A stretch of 64,000 nucleotides of DNA from Martinezella calliandrae (GCF_030272695.1 NZ_JARFYN010000040.1:1-64000); one strand, 5' to 3'. Shown: positions 10,001 through 19,645, counted from the stretch's first letter. Notes: a model not told the origin generated them from the sequence alone. Made by a program: numbers and translations.

Positions 10001-10411
10001 TTAGCCGTTGACCCGCATGCGCCCGTCGCTGCCCAGGACCGAGTGGAAGGCAATGCTGACGGGGAGATCATCCTCAGCCAATTCGCCATTGACATGGAAT
10101 ATGAATTCGAGCGGCCGCGTCTTGTCCTCGACGTGCCGCACCGCGACGTTGCGCAGGCGCGGCTCGAAATTGAAAAGCTGCCGTTCGACATCCCGGGCGA
10201 TCGAGGGGATGAGGCTGCGATAATCGGTCGTCGCATTGAAGTCCGAAAGGCCGAAGTCGGGGCGGGTTTCGCAGCATCCCTTGCGGCTGTTGAGAGTGAC
10301 CACAAGGTCGGCGAGAATACTGTCAAGCAGGTCGGACTCATCCTGCCGGTCGGATCTTTCGGCTCCGACGCGGTCAAGCTCCAGACGTTGCAGCAAGCTT
10401 ACAGAGACCAT
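10001..10411 (-). CDS. tssE: T6SS baseplate protein TssE (gp25-like)
   Basis: 136 residues with the gp25/lysozyme-like fold used as a baseplate wedge component. Visible signature: LNSRKGCCETRPDFGLSDF, then IARDVERQLFNFEPRL, the conserved E-P-R-L of the family. It lies 71 bases after tssC and 14 before tssF. Confidence 0.95.
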   Translation of the reverse strand: MVSVSLLQRLELDRVGAERSDRQDESDLLDSILADLVVTLNSRKGCCETRPDFGLSDFNATTDYRSLIPSIARDVERQLFNFEPRLRNVAVRHVEDKTRPLEFIFHVNGELAEDDLPVSIAFHSVLGSDGRMRVNG

Positions 10412-10482
10412 TGCGCTTACTCACTCCTCAAAGCCCGCGTCCGGCCACGGGCAGCTTTCCGCCATGACGGCCGGATCGTGCG

Positions 10483-11961
10483 TCAGGCCCTGTCGAGCTT
10501 GCCCTCGAGGGAAAGCGTGAAGTCGGCGCCCATATATTTGAAGTGCGGCTGCACCGCCATGCCGACACTGTACCAACCGGGTTCACCCTCAACGTCGCAT
10601 ATGGTGATCTGAGCCTTGCGCAGTGGTCGGCGCGAGCGCACGTCGGCAGAAGGGTTATCCTGGTCTGAGACATATTGCCGGATCCAGTTGTTGAGTTCGC
10701 TTTCGAGCTCGCCGCGGTTCTTCCAGCTACCAATGTTTTCGCGCTGCAGAACTTTGATGTAATGGGCGAGGCGGTTGACGATCATCATGTAGGGAAGTTG
10801 CGTTCCGAGCTTGTAGTTGAGCTCGGCAGCCTTGTTTTCTGAGGTGTTTCCGAAGAACTTCGGCTTCTGCGCAGAATTGGCGGAGAAGAACGCTGCGTTG
10901 TCGCTACCCTTGCGCATCGTCAGCGCGATGAAGCCCTGTTCGGCGAGTTCATATTCCTTGCGGTCGGAAATCAGAACTTCCGTCGGGATCTTGGTCTGCA
11001 ACCGACCCATGGCTTCGAAGTTGTGGACAGGCAGGTCTTCGACAGCACCTGATTGCGCACCGATGATGTTCGGGCACCAGCGGAACTTGGCGAAGCTGTC
11101 GGTCAGGCGGGTTGCAAGCGCGATCGAGGCATTGCCCCAGAGATAGTTCTCGGTCTCGCCAGCGGAGCGTTCTTCGTAATTGAAGGCCCTAACTGGCACG
11201 GCCTCATCGCCGTAGGGCGAGCGGAGCATGAAGCGCGGCATGGCGAGTGCAAAGTACCGCGAGTCTTCACTTTCGCGAAACGCGTTCCATTTGGCGTATT
11301 TCGGGCCCTCAAAGATCGATTCCATGTCCTTAAGATTCGGAATTTCTTCGAACGTATCGACGCCGAACATACCCGGAGCGGCGCCTGCGATGACCGGTGC
11401 GTGAGCCATGGCACCGACGCTGGCGCAATACTGGGCAAGCTTCACATCCGGTGCGTTCGGGCCGAAGGTGTAGTTGCACACCACGGCGCCGACCGGCTGG
11501 CCGCCGAACTGCCCATATTCTGCAGTGTAGATGTGCTTGTAGAGACCGGACTTGGCAATTTCCGGACTGTCTTCGAAATCGGCCAGCAGTTCATCCTTCG
11601 AGACATTCATGATCTCGATCCTGATGTTTTGACGGAAGTCCGTGCGGTCGACGGCGAATTTCAGGCCGCGCCAGGCCGATTCCAGCGTCCGGAAATGATT
11701 GTTATGCAGAATCTCGTCAATTTGGGACGACAGCTTGCGATCGATTTCCGCGATCATATGGTCGATCGCGGCGCTGTTGACGGCGCTGTCCGCGCGGGTC
11801 GGTTTGAGCAGTTCGGCGACAAAGGCGCTGACGCCCTCGCGCGCCACATCGTAGCCGTCGTCGGTCGGCACCAGCCGGGTTTCATGCAGGATCTCGTCTA
11901 GCAGCGAACACTCGACATGTTCAAGGATGACGTCTTGTTGGGTAATTTCTCTCTCAGCCAT
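10483..11961 (-). CDS. tssC: T6SS sheath large subunit TssC (VipB)
   Basis: 492 residues from the ATG at 11961 (MAEREITQQD). The frame is open further upstream, but those codons lie inside tssB. Conserved TssC segments are seen: WRGLKFAVDRTDF, the long FMLRSPYGDEAVPVRAFNYEE region, and the C-terminal AHYIKVLQRENIGSW. TssC and TssB assemble the contractile sheath. The ATG overlaps the tssB stop by eight bases. Only one tssC-like gene is present in this window. Confidence 0.97.
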   Translation of the reverse strand: MAEREITQQDVILEHVECSLLDEILHETRLVPTDDGYDVAREGVSAFVAELLKPTRADSAVNSAAIDHMIAEIDRKLSSQIDEILHNNHFRTLESAWRGLKFAVDRTDFRQNIRIEIMNVSKDELLADFEDSPEIAKSGLYKHIYTAEYGQFGGQPVGAVVCNYTFGPNAPDVKLAQYCASVGAMAHAPVIAGAAPGMFGVDTFEEIPNLKDMESIFEGPKYAKWNAFRESEDSRYFALAMPRFMLRSPYGDEAVPVRAFNYEERSAGETENYLWGNASIALATRLTDSFAKFRWCPNIIGAQSGAVEDLPVHNFEAMGRLQTKIPTEVLISDRKEYELAEQGFIALTMRKGSDNAAFFSANSAQKPKFFGNTSENKAAELNYKLGTQLPYMMIVNRLAHYIKVLQRENIGSWKNRGELESELNNWIRQYVSDQDNPSADVRSRRPLRKAQITICDVEGEPGWYSVGMAVQPHFKYMGADFTLSLEGKLDRA

Positions 11962-12541
11962 GAGCAGGCCTTCTTTCGAACTCGGCCGCAATGGTAGGCG
12001 GCGCTGATCGTGCCGCAGTATTCCCGACAGGATTGCGGCGATTTGCTTGCCTTTGGAGGCCGCGGGTGATTTCGGCCCGCAGTCTCTCGCGGGCTTCCTC
12101 GTCGCCGAGAACGCCTTGGATCGACTCGCGGAAGGCTGGGACATTGCCGAGCGGACCCTTGAGCGCAACCAGAGCTTCCCGCAGCTCGAGCAGCCTGTTG
12201 AGCTCAGGCGTCTGGCGCACGATGGCTTCGGGTGTGAAATCGCGTAGGCTTTCCAGCTTGAGGGAGACGTTCATCTGACCTGCATCGGCTTCTTCGGAAA
12301 GCTTGTTGTCGACGGCGATCTCGAGCTGCAAATCGTGGCCCCTCATCACGTCGTTGAAGTTGTCCTTGTTGACGTTGACGAGCTCGCGGTCTTCGACGGG
12401 CCTGTTGTCGCCCTTCAGCGTATAATCGCCTAGGAAGACCATTTTCAAAGGCAGTTCGACCTGTTCCTTGTTGTCGCCGATTGCCGGTTTGTAGCGAATG
12501 TTGATGCGCTCTCTTGGCGCCACAGACGAGTCTTTCGCCAT
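11954..12541 (-). CDS. tssB: T6SS sheath small subunit TssB (VipA)
   Basis: 195 residues from MAKDSSVAPRERINIRY, the standard TssB start; extra upstream codons in frame are not family-like. KMVFLGDYTLKGDNRPVEDRELVNVNKDNF and the ESLRDFTPEAI segment are diagnostic. TssB heterodimerises with TssC in the sheath. The 111-base gap upstream (12542-12652) is unusually AT-rich for this operon (around 12595-12635) and could hold a secondary promoter, but no clear boxes were identified. Confidence 0.96.
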   Translation of the reverse strand: MAKDSSVAPRERINIRYKPAIGDNKEQVELPLKMVFLGDYTLKGDNRPVEDRELVNVNKDNFNDVMRGHDLQLEIAVDNKLSEEADAGQMNVSLKLESLRDFTPEAIVRQTPELNRLLELREALVALKGPLGNVPAFRESIQGVLGDEEARERLRAEITRGLQRQANRRNPVGNTAARSAPPTIAAEFERRPAHG

Positions 12542-12652
12542 CTTCGGTTTCCTCCGTGGGATCCACTGACGTTGCTGTCCAGGCTTCTCTAAGATCTCTA
12601 GTATATACATCTAATATGTAGTTTTTATAAAGAACACGGTGCCTTGCGCTCT

Positions 12653-14320
12653 TTATGCAATTTCCGGGGAAGTCAGCCGCACCGCCTGGACGATGTCGAG
12701 CGCGCTCAGTGTTGCTCCGATGCGCGCCTTTCGAAGCACGATTTCCCGCTCCTCCATGTGGTGAATCGCACTGTGGTGCGAATAACCGCGCCAGGACAAG
12801 GCAGCCAAAGCCGAGGCAAGCGGCGGCTCCCACGTTGCCAGCGCCTGGTCCTCCGCCATCCTTTCGAGTATCGGAATGAGTGCGAACAAGGGCTGCAGGA
12901 GCTCGTAGCGCAGGCAGAATTCGCCGATTTCCAGCTTGGCGCAGAACCGCTCGCGCCCGCCCGAGCAGCGTTCGCTGTAGTCGGAAAGCAGTTTCAATGC
13001 GGCCAGTACCTGACCCTGCTGAGCGAGCTCGCCGGCTGCCGCCTTTGCCTTGCCGCATTCCGAACCTGCCGCCTGTCCGCTACCGTCGGCGAGAACCTCA
13101 CTTGTGATCCAGTTCAGCGTCTGGCCATCGGCAAAGGGACTGCCGTCGCTGAAGGAGAGCTGGGCCAATTCTGGTATGCGCTTCAGGAAAGCGTAAAGCT
13201 CGCCGATGACGGTAACGCGCGCTGCGTCGTATTCGTTGCCCAGAGCCTGCATGGCGTTAGCGACGAGCAGTTGCGCGTCGAGGCAAAACGGGGACGAGGC
13301 GAAGACGCTTTCGGCGGAGAGCAACAAGCCCTGATCATTTCCCTCAGCCTTCAGGACGGCGAGTTCTGCGAGCCTCGGCCTTTGCGGCGGCGGCAGTTGG
13401 GTGCGGCCGGCCTTATCGGGCGGTGCCTTCAGGATATCGCCCCAGGCGGCGAAGCGGGTCGCGAGGTAGATCCGCGGATCGGAGGGTGCGGACGGCCGCA
13501 AAGCGCTTGCCGCCCGCATCGCGCCGGCAAACAGAGCCCGGAGGGTTTTTTCGGCGCCCATGTCGACCGTCGCCTCAGCGATCTCGATCGTGGCACTCGG
13601 CGAGGCAGCGGGCTGCGGTTGAGGCGGAGGTGTGGGATCGACCGGCTGGGGCACTTCGGCAACGGATGCAGCAGTGACCTCTTCCGGCTCGGGATTCGCT
13701 TGCGCGGCGGCCTCGGCCTGAGCTGCTTGCGCCTTGGCTTTAAGCTCGGCTCTTCCCTCCCGGGCATGCGGCCGAAGCGCCCGGATCAGCGGGCCGATAG
13801 CGACCGGATACTTGCGCATCCGCTCTGACAGGAACTCATCGACCATAACCAGCCGGTCGTGGGCGACCAGCGCAAAGAGCTTCGCATCCCCTGACGGCGG
13901 AGTGGCTTCCACCAGGGGCGCCAGTCTTTCCGCCATCCAGTCGAGTGCGCCCGCGCGGGCCCTTTCACGATCGGGCGGTGGGAAAAGACCATCCCAATAG
14001 GCCTCCACCATGCCCTGCAGGATGGCGACACCGACTGCGAGGCCCTTGTAGCTCTCTTCGCGCTGCAGGCCGAAAATCAGCCGGGAGGCGAGCACTATAT
14101 CCTTCGAACGGCTCTTCAAAATATCGATCGTCGTCGAGTTGTAGCGCTTCCAGTCGACGGCTAAGGGACCTCCTGTCTCCATCTTGCGGAACTCGTTATC
14201 CAATGCGTCGAATTCCGCTTCGTCGCGCAGGTCGCGGCCCGCCGGAGTGCCGTCGATCGCGAGCCCGCCGATGGAGGCGCGCGGGTCCGTAAGCACGGCA
14301 TCGAGATCAATAGCTGCCAT
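12653..14320 (-). CDS. tssA: T6SS assembly protein TssA (ImpA)
   Basis: 555 residues, a long-form TssA. The N-terminal ImpA domain (about 1-150) carries the family segment QREESYKGLAVGVAILQGMVEAYWDGLFPPPD. A proline/alanine-rich linker (about 190-250) separates it from a helical C-terminal half. TssA caps and primes the growing tube and sheath. It is the second gene after hcp (69-base gap). The C-terminal class (dodecamer or coordinating type) cannot be assigned by eye. Confidence 0.94.
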   Translation of the reverse strand: MAAIDLDAVLTDPRASIGGLAIDGTPAGRDLRDEAEFDALDNEFRKMETGGPLAVDWKRYNSTTIDILKSRSKDIVLASRLIFGLQREESYKGLAVGVAILQGMVEAYWDGLFPPPDRERARAGALDWMAERLAPLVEATPPSGDAKLFALVAHDRLVMVDEFLSERMRKYPVAIGPLIRALRPHAREGRAELKAKAQAAQAEAAAQANPEPEEVTAASVAEVPQPVDPTPPPQPQPAASPSATIEIAEATVDMGAEKTLRALFAGAMRAASALRPSAPSDPRIYLATRFAAWGDILKAPPDKAGRTQLPPPQRPRLAELAVLKAEGNDQGLLLSAESVFASSPFCLDAQLLVANAMQALGNEYDAARVTVIGELYAFLKRIPELAQLSFSDGSPFADGQTLNWITSEVLADGSGQAAGSECGKAKAAAGELAQQGQVLAALKLLSDYSERCSGGRERFCAKLEIGEFCLRYELLQPLFALIPILERMAEDQALATWEPPLASALAALSWRGYSHHSAIHHMEEREIVLRKARIGATLSALDIVQAVRLTSPEIA

Positions 14321-14389
14321 AAAGTATTCCCGGTCATGAGGCTAGGCTGCCCACGGAAAACGGGGGGCGAATACTCTTGAAAGGGATGA

Positions 14390-14899
14390 TCAGACCGGTT
14401 TGCGCCAATCGTCGGAAGCCGACGTGCCGGCGATTTCGTGGGTCCAGTCGCACTTGCGATAGGTGAACGACCATTCTTCGCAATGACCGCGCGTCTCGTT
14501 GGCCGTGTCGGTGGTGTCGGGCAGGAGAACCTTGCCGCCAACCAGGACGGCGTCTTCCCACTTGATCGTGTAGTAGTGTTCCTGCGTGCCCTTGGTGGAG
14601 GTGCGCCAGAACTTCAGTTCGATCTCGAGGTTTTCACCGGTGGCGAGAGCCTGCCAAAGCATCGGGGAAGCCTTGTCGAGCGGCTTGACGAGGCGGGCCG
14701 GCTCATGGCGGCGGGTGCCAACGGCCGTGCCGGACTTCGGATCGCGCGGAACGATTGCGTTGCTTTCGAAAGCAAAAACGAGGGATTCGCCTTCATGGCT
14801 TTCCTGCCAGACGTTGCCGATCGAATCGGCCGTCGAAGCGTCCTTGGTTATTTCGCCCTGGGTGACGCCCTTGATGGTGATGTATGCAAGGCTTGCCAT
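14390..14899 (-). CDS. hcp: T6SS inner-tube protein Hcp (TssD)
   Basis: 169 residues from MASLAYITIKGVTQGEI. A GGAG ribosome site lies 7-8 bases before this ATG; an upstream TTG overlaps that site and is less likely. Hcp rings stack into the secreted tube. Family features: early TQGEI, the HEPARLVKPLDKASPMLWQAL segment, and the final EEWSFTYRKCDWTH. It is first in the leftward T6SS operon and stands directly behind a sigma-54 promoter. Confidence 0.96.
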   Translation of the reverse strand: MASLAYITIKGVTQGEITKDASTADSIGNVWQESHEGESLVFAFESNAIVPRDPKSGTAVGTRRHEPARLVKPLDKASPMLWQALATGENLEIELKFWRTSTKGTQEHYYTIKWEDAVLVGGKVLLPDTTDTANETRGHCEEWSFTYRKCDWTHEIAGTSASDDWRKPV

Positions 14900-14942
14900 C
14901 TTTGTCTCCAATCGGGATCAGCAACTGGTATCAGTGTGGACA

Positions 14943-14958
14943 AGCAAGCACGGTGCCA
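14943..14958 (-). promoter_or_regulatory. Sigma-54 (-24/-12) promoter of the hcp-tssM operon
   Basis: On the minus strand the bases read TGGCACCGTGCTTGCT, a perfect match to the RpoN consensus TGGCAC-N5-TTGCW, with GG and GC ten bases apart. It lies about 45 bases upstream of the hcp ATG, so transcription would start some 30 bases before the gene. A promoter of this type needs an enhancer-binding activator; none is encoded in the window. Confidence 0.85.
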
Positions 14959-15040
14959 CGTGTTGGTGCGTAAAAAAATCCAAATAAAATCCGGCAATTA
15001 AAGGAGACACGCGCGTCTTCGAGGGGTTTGGACTGTGAAG

Positions 15041-15075
15041 GAAAGCTTCCCAATTCACGCGCAATTGAAGCTTTT
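15041..15075. promoter_or_regulatory. Imperfect inverted repeat, possible activator-binding site
   Basis: Arms around GAAAGCTTC and AATTGAAGCTTTTC flank a CACGCGC centre. The repeat sits roughly 85-115 bases upstream of the sigma-54 promoter of hcp, the normal distance for an enhancer-binding protein site. It is also within the leader side of the divergent DUF2169 gene. The arms are uneven in length, so it could instead be a hairpin. Confidence 0.45.
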
Positions 15076-15321
15076 CTACCCGATTTGGAGGGTGCAAATT
15101 TGCTGTGACGTCTGCAACGGCTTCCGCACCCGCTCATCGGTTCCGCGCTGCCGTTTTCCGTTAGTCGGCAAAAGAGCTGTTTTGCCCTGCGCCATTTTCG
15201 CAGATTGACCCCGCCCGGGGCCGATGAAATGCTTGGGTCTCCTGTACCGTCCAAGTAGTCCGCGTGGCCGCCCAAGTGGGCTTGTCGTCAAACCATTGTC
15301 GCTGCGGAGGAGGGGGTAGAA

Positions 15322-18300
15322 ATGCCTGCACTTATCAAGCCTTCCCGACTCGCGGCGGCGCTGCGTGCCGAGCCTGTCCCGCAAGGCGGCCTGCTGACAG
15401 TGTCGGTATTCATCCTGTTCGACTTCGAAAACCCGCGCCAGATCCTGAGCGAGCAGGCCCTCTGGCCGATGGTGACGGACCAGATGCCGCCGGGCGCTAT
15501 ATTCGACAAGGGCAGCTTGAAGCCCTGTGGCGAAGTGATTGTCGCAGGCGCCGCACTTGCGCCTTCAGGTATCCCGGTTACCGGACTTCAGGTCGTAGTA
15601 CGTCTCGGATCGATCGAAAAGACACTGAACGTTTTCGGCGACCGTTTCTGGCGCCGCACCGATCGTGGCGTCGAGCTTACCCCGGCAATACCTTTCGACC
15701 GAATGCCGATGGACGAAGCGCACGCTTTCGGTGGTCCGCGTTTTGCGGAAAATCCCCGCGGCAAGGGGCATGATGCGCATGCCATACTGGAAGCGGGATA
15801 TGATGCGCCGCTCCCCAATCTCGAAAATCCGCAGCATCTCATTCGCTCGCCCGACGATCAGGTGCGGCCGGCTCATTTAGGTCCGCTTCCCCCCGAGGCG
15901 CCCCACCGCACGCGCTATGCAGGCACTTACGATCAGCGCTGGGTCAAGAACCGCGCGCCGATGAAGCCGGACGATTTTAATCCGCTTTTTCATTGCGACG
16001 CCCCCGACGATCAGCGTTTGGAGACCTTTTTCTCAGGCGACGAGCGCTTTTCGGTGAGCGGTATGAGTCGCGGCGCGGCCATAGTCGGCGGCGCTTTGCC
16101 GAATATGGCGCCGCGCGCCTTCGTGCACCGCCCGAGCGACGACAGCCTGACCGAGACGCCCATGGTCTGTGATACGGTCACGCTCTTCCCGAATATCACC
16201 AAGGCGGTCATGACCTTTCGGGGCCTTGCCAAGGCTTGCGACCCGTTCTGTGAGGATATCGGCTCTGTGATGCTCGCCTGCGAGCACAGGGAGGACCAGC
16301 CGCGGCCGGCCGAATATTATGTGCGTATTTTCAAGCTTCGCACCGATCCTGAACAAACGGCTCGCCACGTGCTCTCGGATTTCCAACTGATGCCGCTTCG
16401 CAACGAGGCGAAAATCAGGGCGCGCCGCGCTGCCCGGATTGAAAGGGCAAAGCAAGGGCAGCAGACCTTCGTGGACAACCAGAACTGGCTGATCCGCAAG
16501 GCGATGGCAGACCAGGGCGTCTTGCCCTCGCTCGCACCGCTGACGATCGATGAACTGGACGAGATGCCGCTTGTACCTCTGCCCGATCGGGAAGAAATCG
16601 AGCGCGGGGAGGTCGATATCGCGGAACTGCTGGACGATGTGGAAGCGCTGAGCCAGGCGATAGCAGCCAAGAACGACCTTCATACAGCGAAGGCTGAGCT
16701 CTCCCGGCAGGCTGCCGTTAAGGCGATCCCGCCTTCCTTCCTGCCCGAACATGTGCTGAAGCCTCTCGCCTCGGAAAAGGATCTGGCGAGATACCCCGGC
16801 CTCACGCCTTTCGATGGCGCGTCCGAAGAACTTAGGGTCGACCTCTCGGCGATGCGGCCGACCAGATCCGGCGACGATCTTTTTGCTGATCTCGTCAATC
16901 CCGTCGACAAACAGATCGATGAAGTCTTCGCGGCGATTGACACTCCGAAAGCCATGGAGCCCGGCTTCATCGAAGCGCAATACAACAAGGCCTGCGCGCG
17001 GGCGATGAAGCTGCCTGAAGCATTGCTGTTTCATGAAATTCGCCTCGAGATCGAAAGCGTTGGCGCTCCGTCGATGGGCGACAATCTCAAGGTCGGGCCC
17101 GATGAGCCCAAGTTCATCGCCGAAGTTGTGCAACGCATGAATGAGATTTCCAAGCGACCGATCGAGGACGTTGCTCCAAGCCCAACGCTGACGCCCGCCT
17201 TTTCATCCATGGCTGGACCTGACGGTGATACTTCGAAAACGGCTGCAGCGATCGCCGAGGGCATGCAATCTGCCAGCGCCCATCTCAGCAGCCTACTGCC
17301 AGGCGTTGCGGCCTCCAGAAGCGCAAGCCTCGATGACATGCTAGCAACGCTGATTGCCAGCCTTCCGGCCTCTCCGTCGACCGCTCCCGGTCAGACACTT
17401 TCCGAAGTAACGGCTCAAAAACTTACCGATGCTTCCGAGAACATCGCCGCCGCGGAAGCAAAGATGACCCAGACGATCCTGGAGGCGCGTCAAAAAACGC
17501 CGGCAGCGATTTTCCCGCTTGAGCCTCTAGCGGCGCCAGTCGCTCAAAGGCTGGGCGCGTTTGTCATGGAAAAGCTTGCCCAAGGTCACGATTTTTCGGG
17601 CGCTGATCTGGCGGGCGCAACGATGATTGGTGCCGACCTGACAGGCCGCTCGTTTCGATCTACCTTTTTCGAGCGCTGTGATCTCAGCGGCACTTCCTTC
17701 GCTGATGCCGATCTTGAAGGCGCGGTCTTTACCGAGACCAATCTCGAAAACGCAAACTTCACTGGCGCCCGTGTCGGCGGCATCAATCTCAGCAAGGCCA
17801 ACCTGCGAGGCGCCCGTTTCGATGGTTGCAGGATCGCCAACACGACGTTGGTCGGCGTCGACATGAGGGGAGCATCGTTCCGTCACACGACCCTCTCCGA
17901 GGTCGTCTTGATCGACTGTCAGCTCGATGACGCAGACTTTGCCGGCACCCTGCTTGCTGATTTCCAGGTTCTGCGGGGCCAAGCCGATGGAATTGTCATG
18001 GCTGAGGCCGAAGTCGCCCGCGGCGTGTTCATTGAAGTTTCTATGAAGCAAGGGGTGTTCAGGGGCGCAAGCTTCGAACGCACAACGTTCGGCGATGTCA
18101 TAGCCCCGAATGCCGATTTTTCGCGCGTGCATCTGAAGGGCAGCAGCTTTATCGGTGCCTGCGACCTGACGGGCGGCATGTTTGCCGAGGCGGCTGCCAT
18201 CAGTTCCTCTTGGAACGGCTCAAGGCTCGGCCGCTCCTGTTTCCTGCGCGCCACTCTGAACCGCAGTCTCTTCAACGGCTGCGAGATGCCCGAATGCGAC

Positions 18301-18534
18301 CTCCGGCTCGCTTCGTTGCGCGAAGCCAGGCTGGACCGTTCGGCTCTCGCCGGCAGCGATCTGTTCGGCGCCAATCTTTATGCCGCATCGCTGGCAGGCT
18401 GCGATCTGACCTGTGTCTCGCTGCGCGGCGCCAATCTCTATTTCGCCGATCTCGATGGAGCCAAGCTCGGCCACTGCGATCTGACCGGCGCCAATCTCGG
18501 AAAGACTACCATGGAGCGCGCCACCGATGTCTGA
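15322..18534 (+). CDS. DUF2169 and pentapeptide-repeat T6SS accessory protein
   Basis: 1070 residues with a strong ribosome site (GGAGGAGGGGG) before the ATG. Residues about 1-290 are a DUF2169 domain (PFDRMPMDEAHAFGGPRFAENPRGKG). The middle (about 300-730) is a charged, mostly helical linker. Residues about 735-1065 are a long run of A(D/N)LxG-type pentapeptide repeats forming a right-handed beta-helix. DUF2169 proteins occur next to vgrG, DUF4150 and DUF3540 genes and are thought to help load or adapt the spike complex. First gene of the rightward accessory operon; the stop overlaps the next gene by eight bases. A cargo role is possible but not shown. Confidence 0.88.
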   Translation: MPALIKPSRLAAALRAEPVPQGGLLTVSVFILFDFENPRQILSEQALWPMVTDQMPPGAIFDKGSLKPCGEVIVAGAALAPSGIPVTGLQVVVRLGSIEKTLNVFGDRFWRRTDRGVELTPAIPFDRMPMDEAHAFGGPRFAENPRGKGHDAHAILEAGYDAPLPNLENPQHLIRSPDDQVRPAHLGPLPPEAPHRTRYAGTYDQRWVKNRAPMKPDDFNPLFHCDAPDDQRLETFFSGDERFSVSGMSRGAAIVGGALPNMAPRAFVHRPSDDSLTETPMVCDTVTLFPNITKAVMTFRGLAKACDPFCEDIGSVMLACEHREDQPRPAEYYVRIFKLRTDPEQTARHVLSDFQLMPLRNEAKIRARRAARIERAKQGQQTFVDNQNWLIRKAMADQGVLPSLAPLTIDELDEMPLVPLPDREEIERGEVDIAELLDDVEALSQAIAAKNDLHTAKAELSRQAAVKAIPPSFLPEHVLKPLASEKDLARYPGLTPFDGASEELRVDLSAMRPTRSGDDLFADLVNPVDKQIDEVFAAIDTPKAMEPGFIEAQYNKACARAMKLPEALLFHEIRLEIESVGAPSMGDNLKVGPDEPKFIAEVVQRMNEISKRPIEDVAPSPTLTPAFSSMAGPDGDTSKTAAAIAEGMQSASAHLSSLLPGVAASRSASLDDMLATLIASLPASPSTAPGQTLSEVTAQKLTDASENIAAAEAKMTQTILEARQKTPAAIFPLEPLAAPVAQRLGAFVMEKLAQGHDFSGADLAGATMIGADLTGRSFRSTFFERCDLSGTSFADADLEGAVFTETNLENANFTGARVGGINLSKANLRGARFDGCRIANTTLVGVDMRGASFRHTTLSEVVLIDCQLDDADFAGTLLADFQVLRGQADGIVMAEAEVARGVFIEVSMKQGVFRGASFERTTFGDVIAPNADFSRVHLKGSSFIGACDLTGGMFAEAAAISSSWNGSRLGRSCFLRATLNRSLFNGCEMPECDLRLASLREARLDRSALAGSDLFGANLYAASLAGCDLTCVSLRGANLYFADLDGAKLGHCDLTGANLGKTTMERATDV

Positions 18535-19645
18535 ACCAGCGGAAATTATAACCCCGATCGGCCTGGATGAGCTCCTGGATTATGTTGTCCACCAACAGCC
18601 GTTGCTGATGCGCGACGGCCGGCAGATCGATTTCGCCGGTGTCGCCCTGGTGGATGGAAAATTCGTCCAGTGTGATTTCAGCGACGGCAATTTCGAAGGA
18701 GCCGATCTTAGCCAGGCAAGCTTCATCAACTGTCGGCTCGACCGGGCGAAGTTCACCAATGCCAAATTAACCGCAGCAAGCTTCCTGGATTGTAACCTGA
18801 TCGCCGCCGACTTCTGTGATACCGAACTGAGTGAGACGCAGTTTCTGACCGGCGATCTTCACTCAGCCGGTTTTGAGAGGGCCACCTTTGACCGGGCGAT
18901 TTTTGCCAAGGCGGGCTTGCGCGAGGGCAATTTAAAGGAGACGGTGCTGGATCGGGCTTGCCTGCTCGATTGCGAGCTCGATGGGATGTCGCTCGCCGGA
19001 GCATCACTGAAGACCACTACCGTGACCAAGGCGGTGCTGAACCGGGTCGATATTTCCGGCATCGCCATCGATGTCGGTCTCTTCGCCGAGGCCGATCTTT
19101 CCGATCTCGATCTCAGCCGCCAGCCGTGGCAGCACTGCACTTTCCATCAGGCCCGCTTCGTCGGTACCAACATGGCCGGTGCGCAGCTCGAAAACAGCGT
19201 GTTTTCCCAATGCGATTTTGCCGGCGCCTCGCTTGCCGGTGTCAAGGCGAAGATGGCAGCTTTCCCGAAAAGCCGGCTGGATGGCGTCGATATGTCCGGC
19301 AGCGACCTCACCATGGCGAATTTCTCCGAAGCGTCGCTATCGAGCGCGATTCTCGATGGCAGTAAACTTTTCGCAGCTTATCTGGGCGAGACCGATTGCC
19401 GGGCAGCCCGACTGGAGAAATGCGATCTGCGTCAGGCGGATCTCTCGCATGCCGATCTGACTGGCGCCAATCTTGCTGCCGCCACCTTCGCCCATACCAA
19501 ATTCCATGGCGCGCGCACCGACGGCACGCTTTTTCTCGGAGCCCGCGGCAGCACCATCGGCACGGACCAGGAGCGCATGATCGCTGAAGTTTATAGGCCA
19601 GATCGCGTGGCGCTCGACGATGAACTGAATCAGGGGGAGGTTTGA
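18527..19645 (+). CDS. Pentapeptide-repeat protein of the T6SS accessory operon
   Basis: 372 residues, nearly all pentapeptide repeats (for example ADLSQASFINCRLDRAKF). It overlaps the end of the DUF2169 gene by eight bases, so the two are translationally coupled. Its repeats resemble those of the preceding C-terminal half, suggesting duplication or a two-chain beta-helix. No DUF2169 domain and no signal peptide. Role inferred only from its T6SS context. Confidence 0.85.
   Translation: MSEPAEIITPIGLDELLDYVVHQQPLLMRDGRQIDFAGVALVDGKFVQCDFSDGNFEGADLSQASFINCRLDRAKFTNAKLTAASFLDCNLIAADFCDTELSETQFLTGDLHSAGFERATFDRAIFAKAGLREGNLKETVLDRACLLDCELDGMSLAGASLKTTTVTKAVLNRVDISGIAIDVGLFAEADLSDLDLSRQPWQHCTFHQARFVGTNMAGAQLENSVFSQCDFAGASLAGVKAKMAAFPKSRLDGVDMSGSDLTMANFSEASLSSAILDGSKLFAAYLGETDCRAARLEKCDLRQADLSHADLTGANLAAATFAHTKFHGARTDGTLFLGARGSTIGTDQERMIAEVYRPDRVALDDELNQGEV

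Noticed and set aside
12204..13058. Minus-strand frame of 284 codons overlapping tssA and tssB
   Set aside because: It runs through the end of tssA, the AT-rich gap and the start of tssB in another frame and shows no family features.
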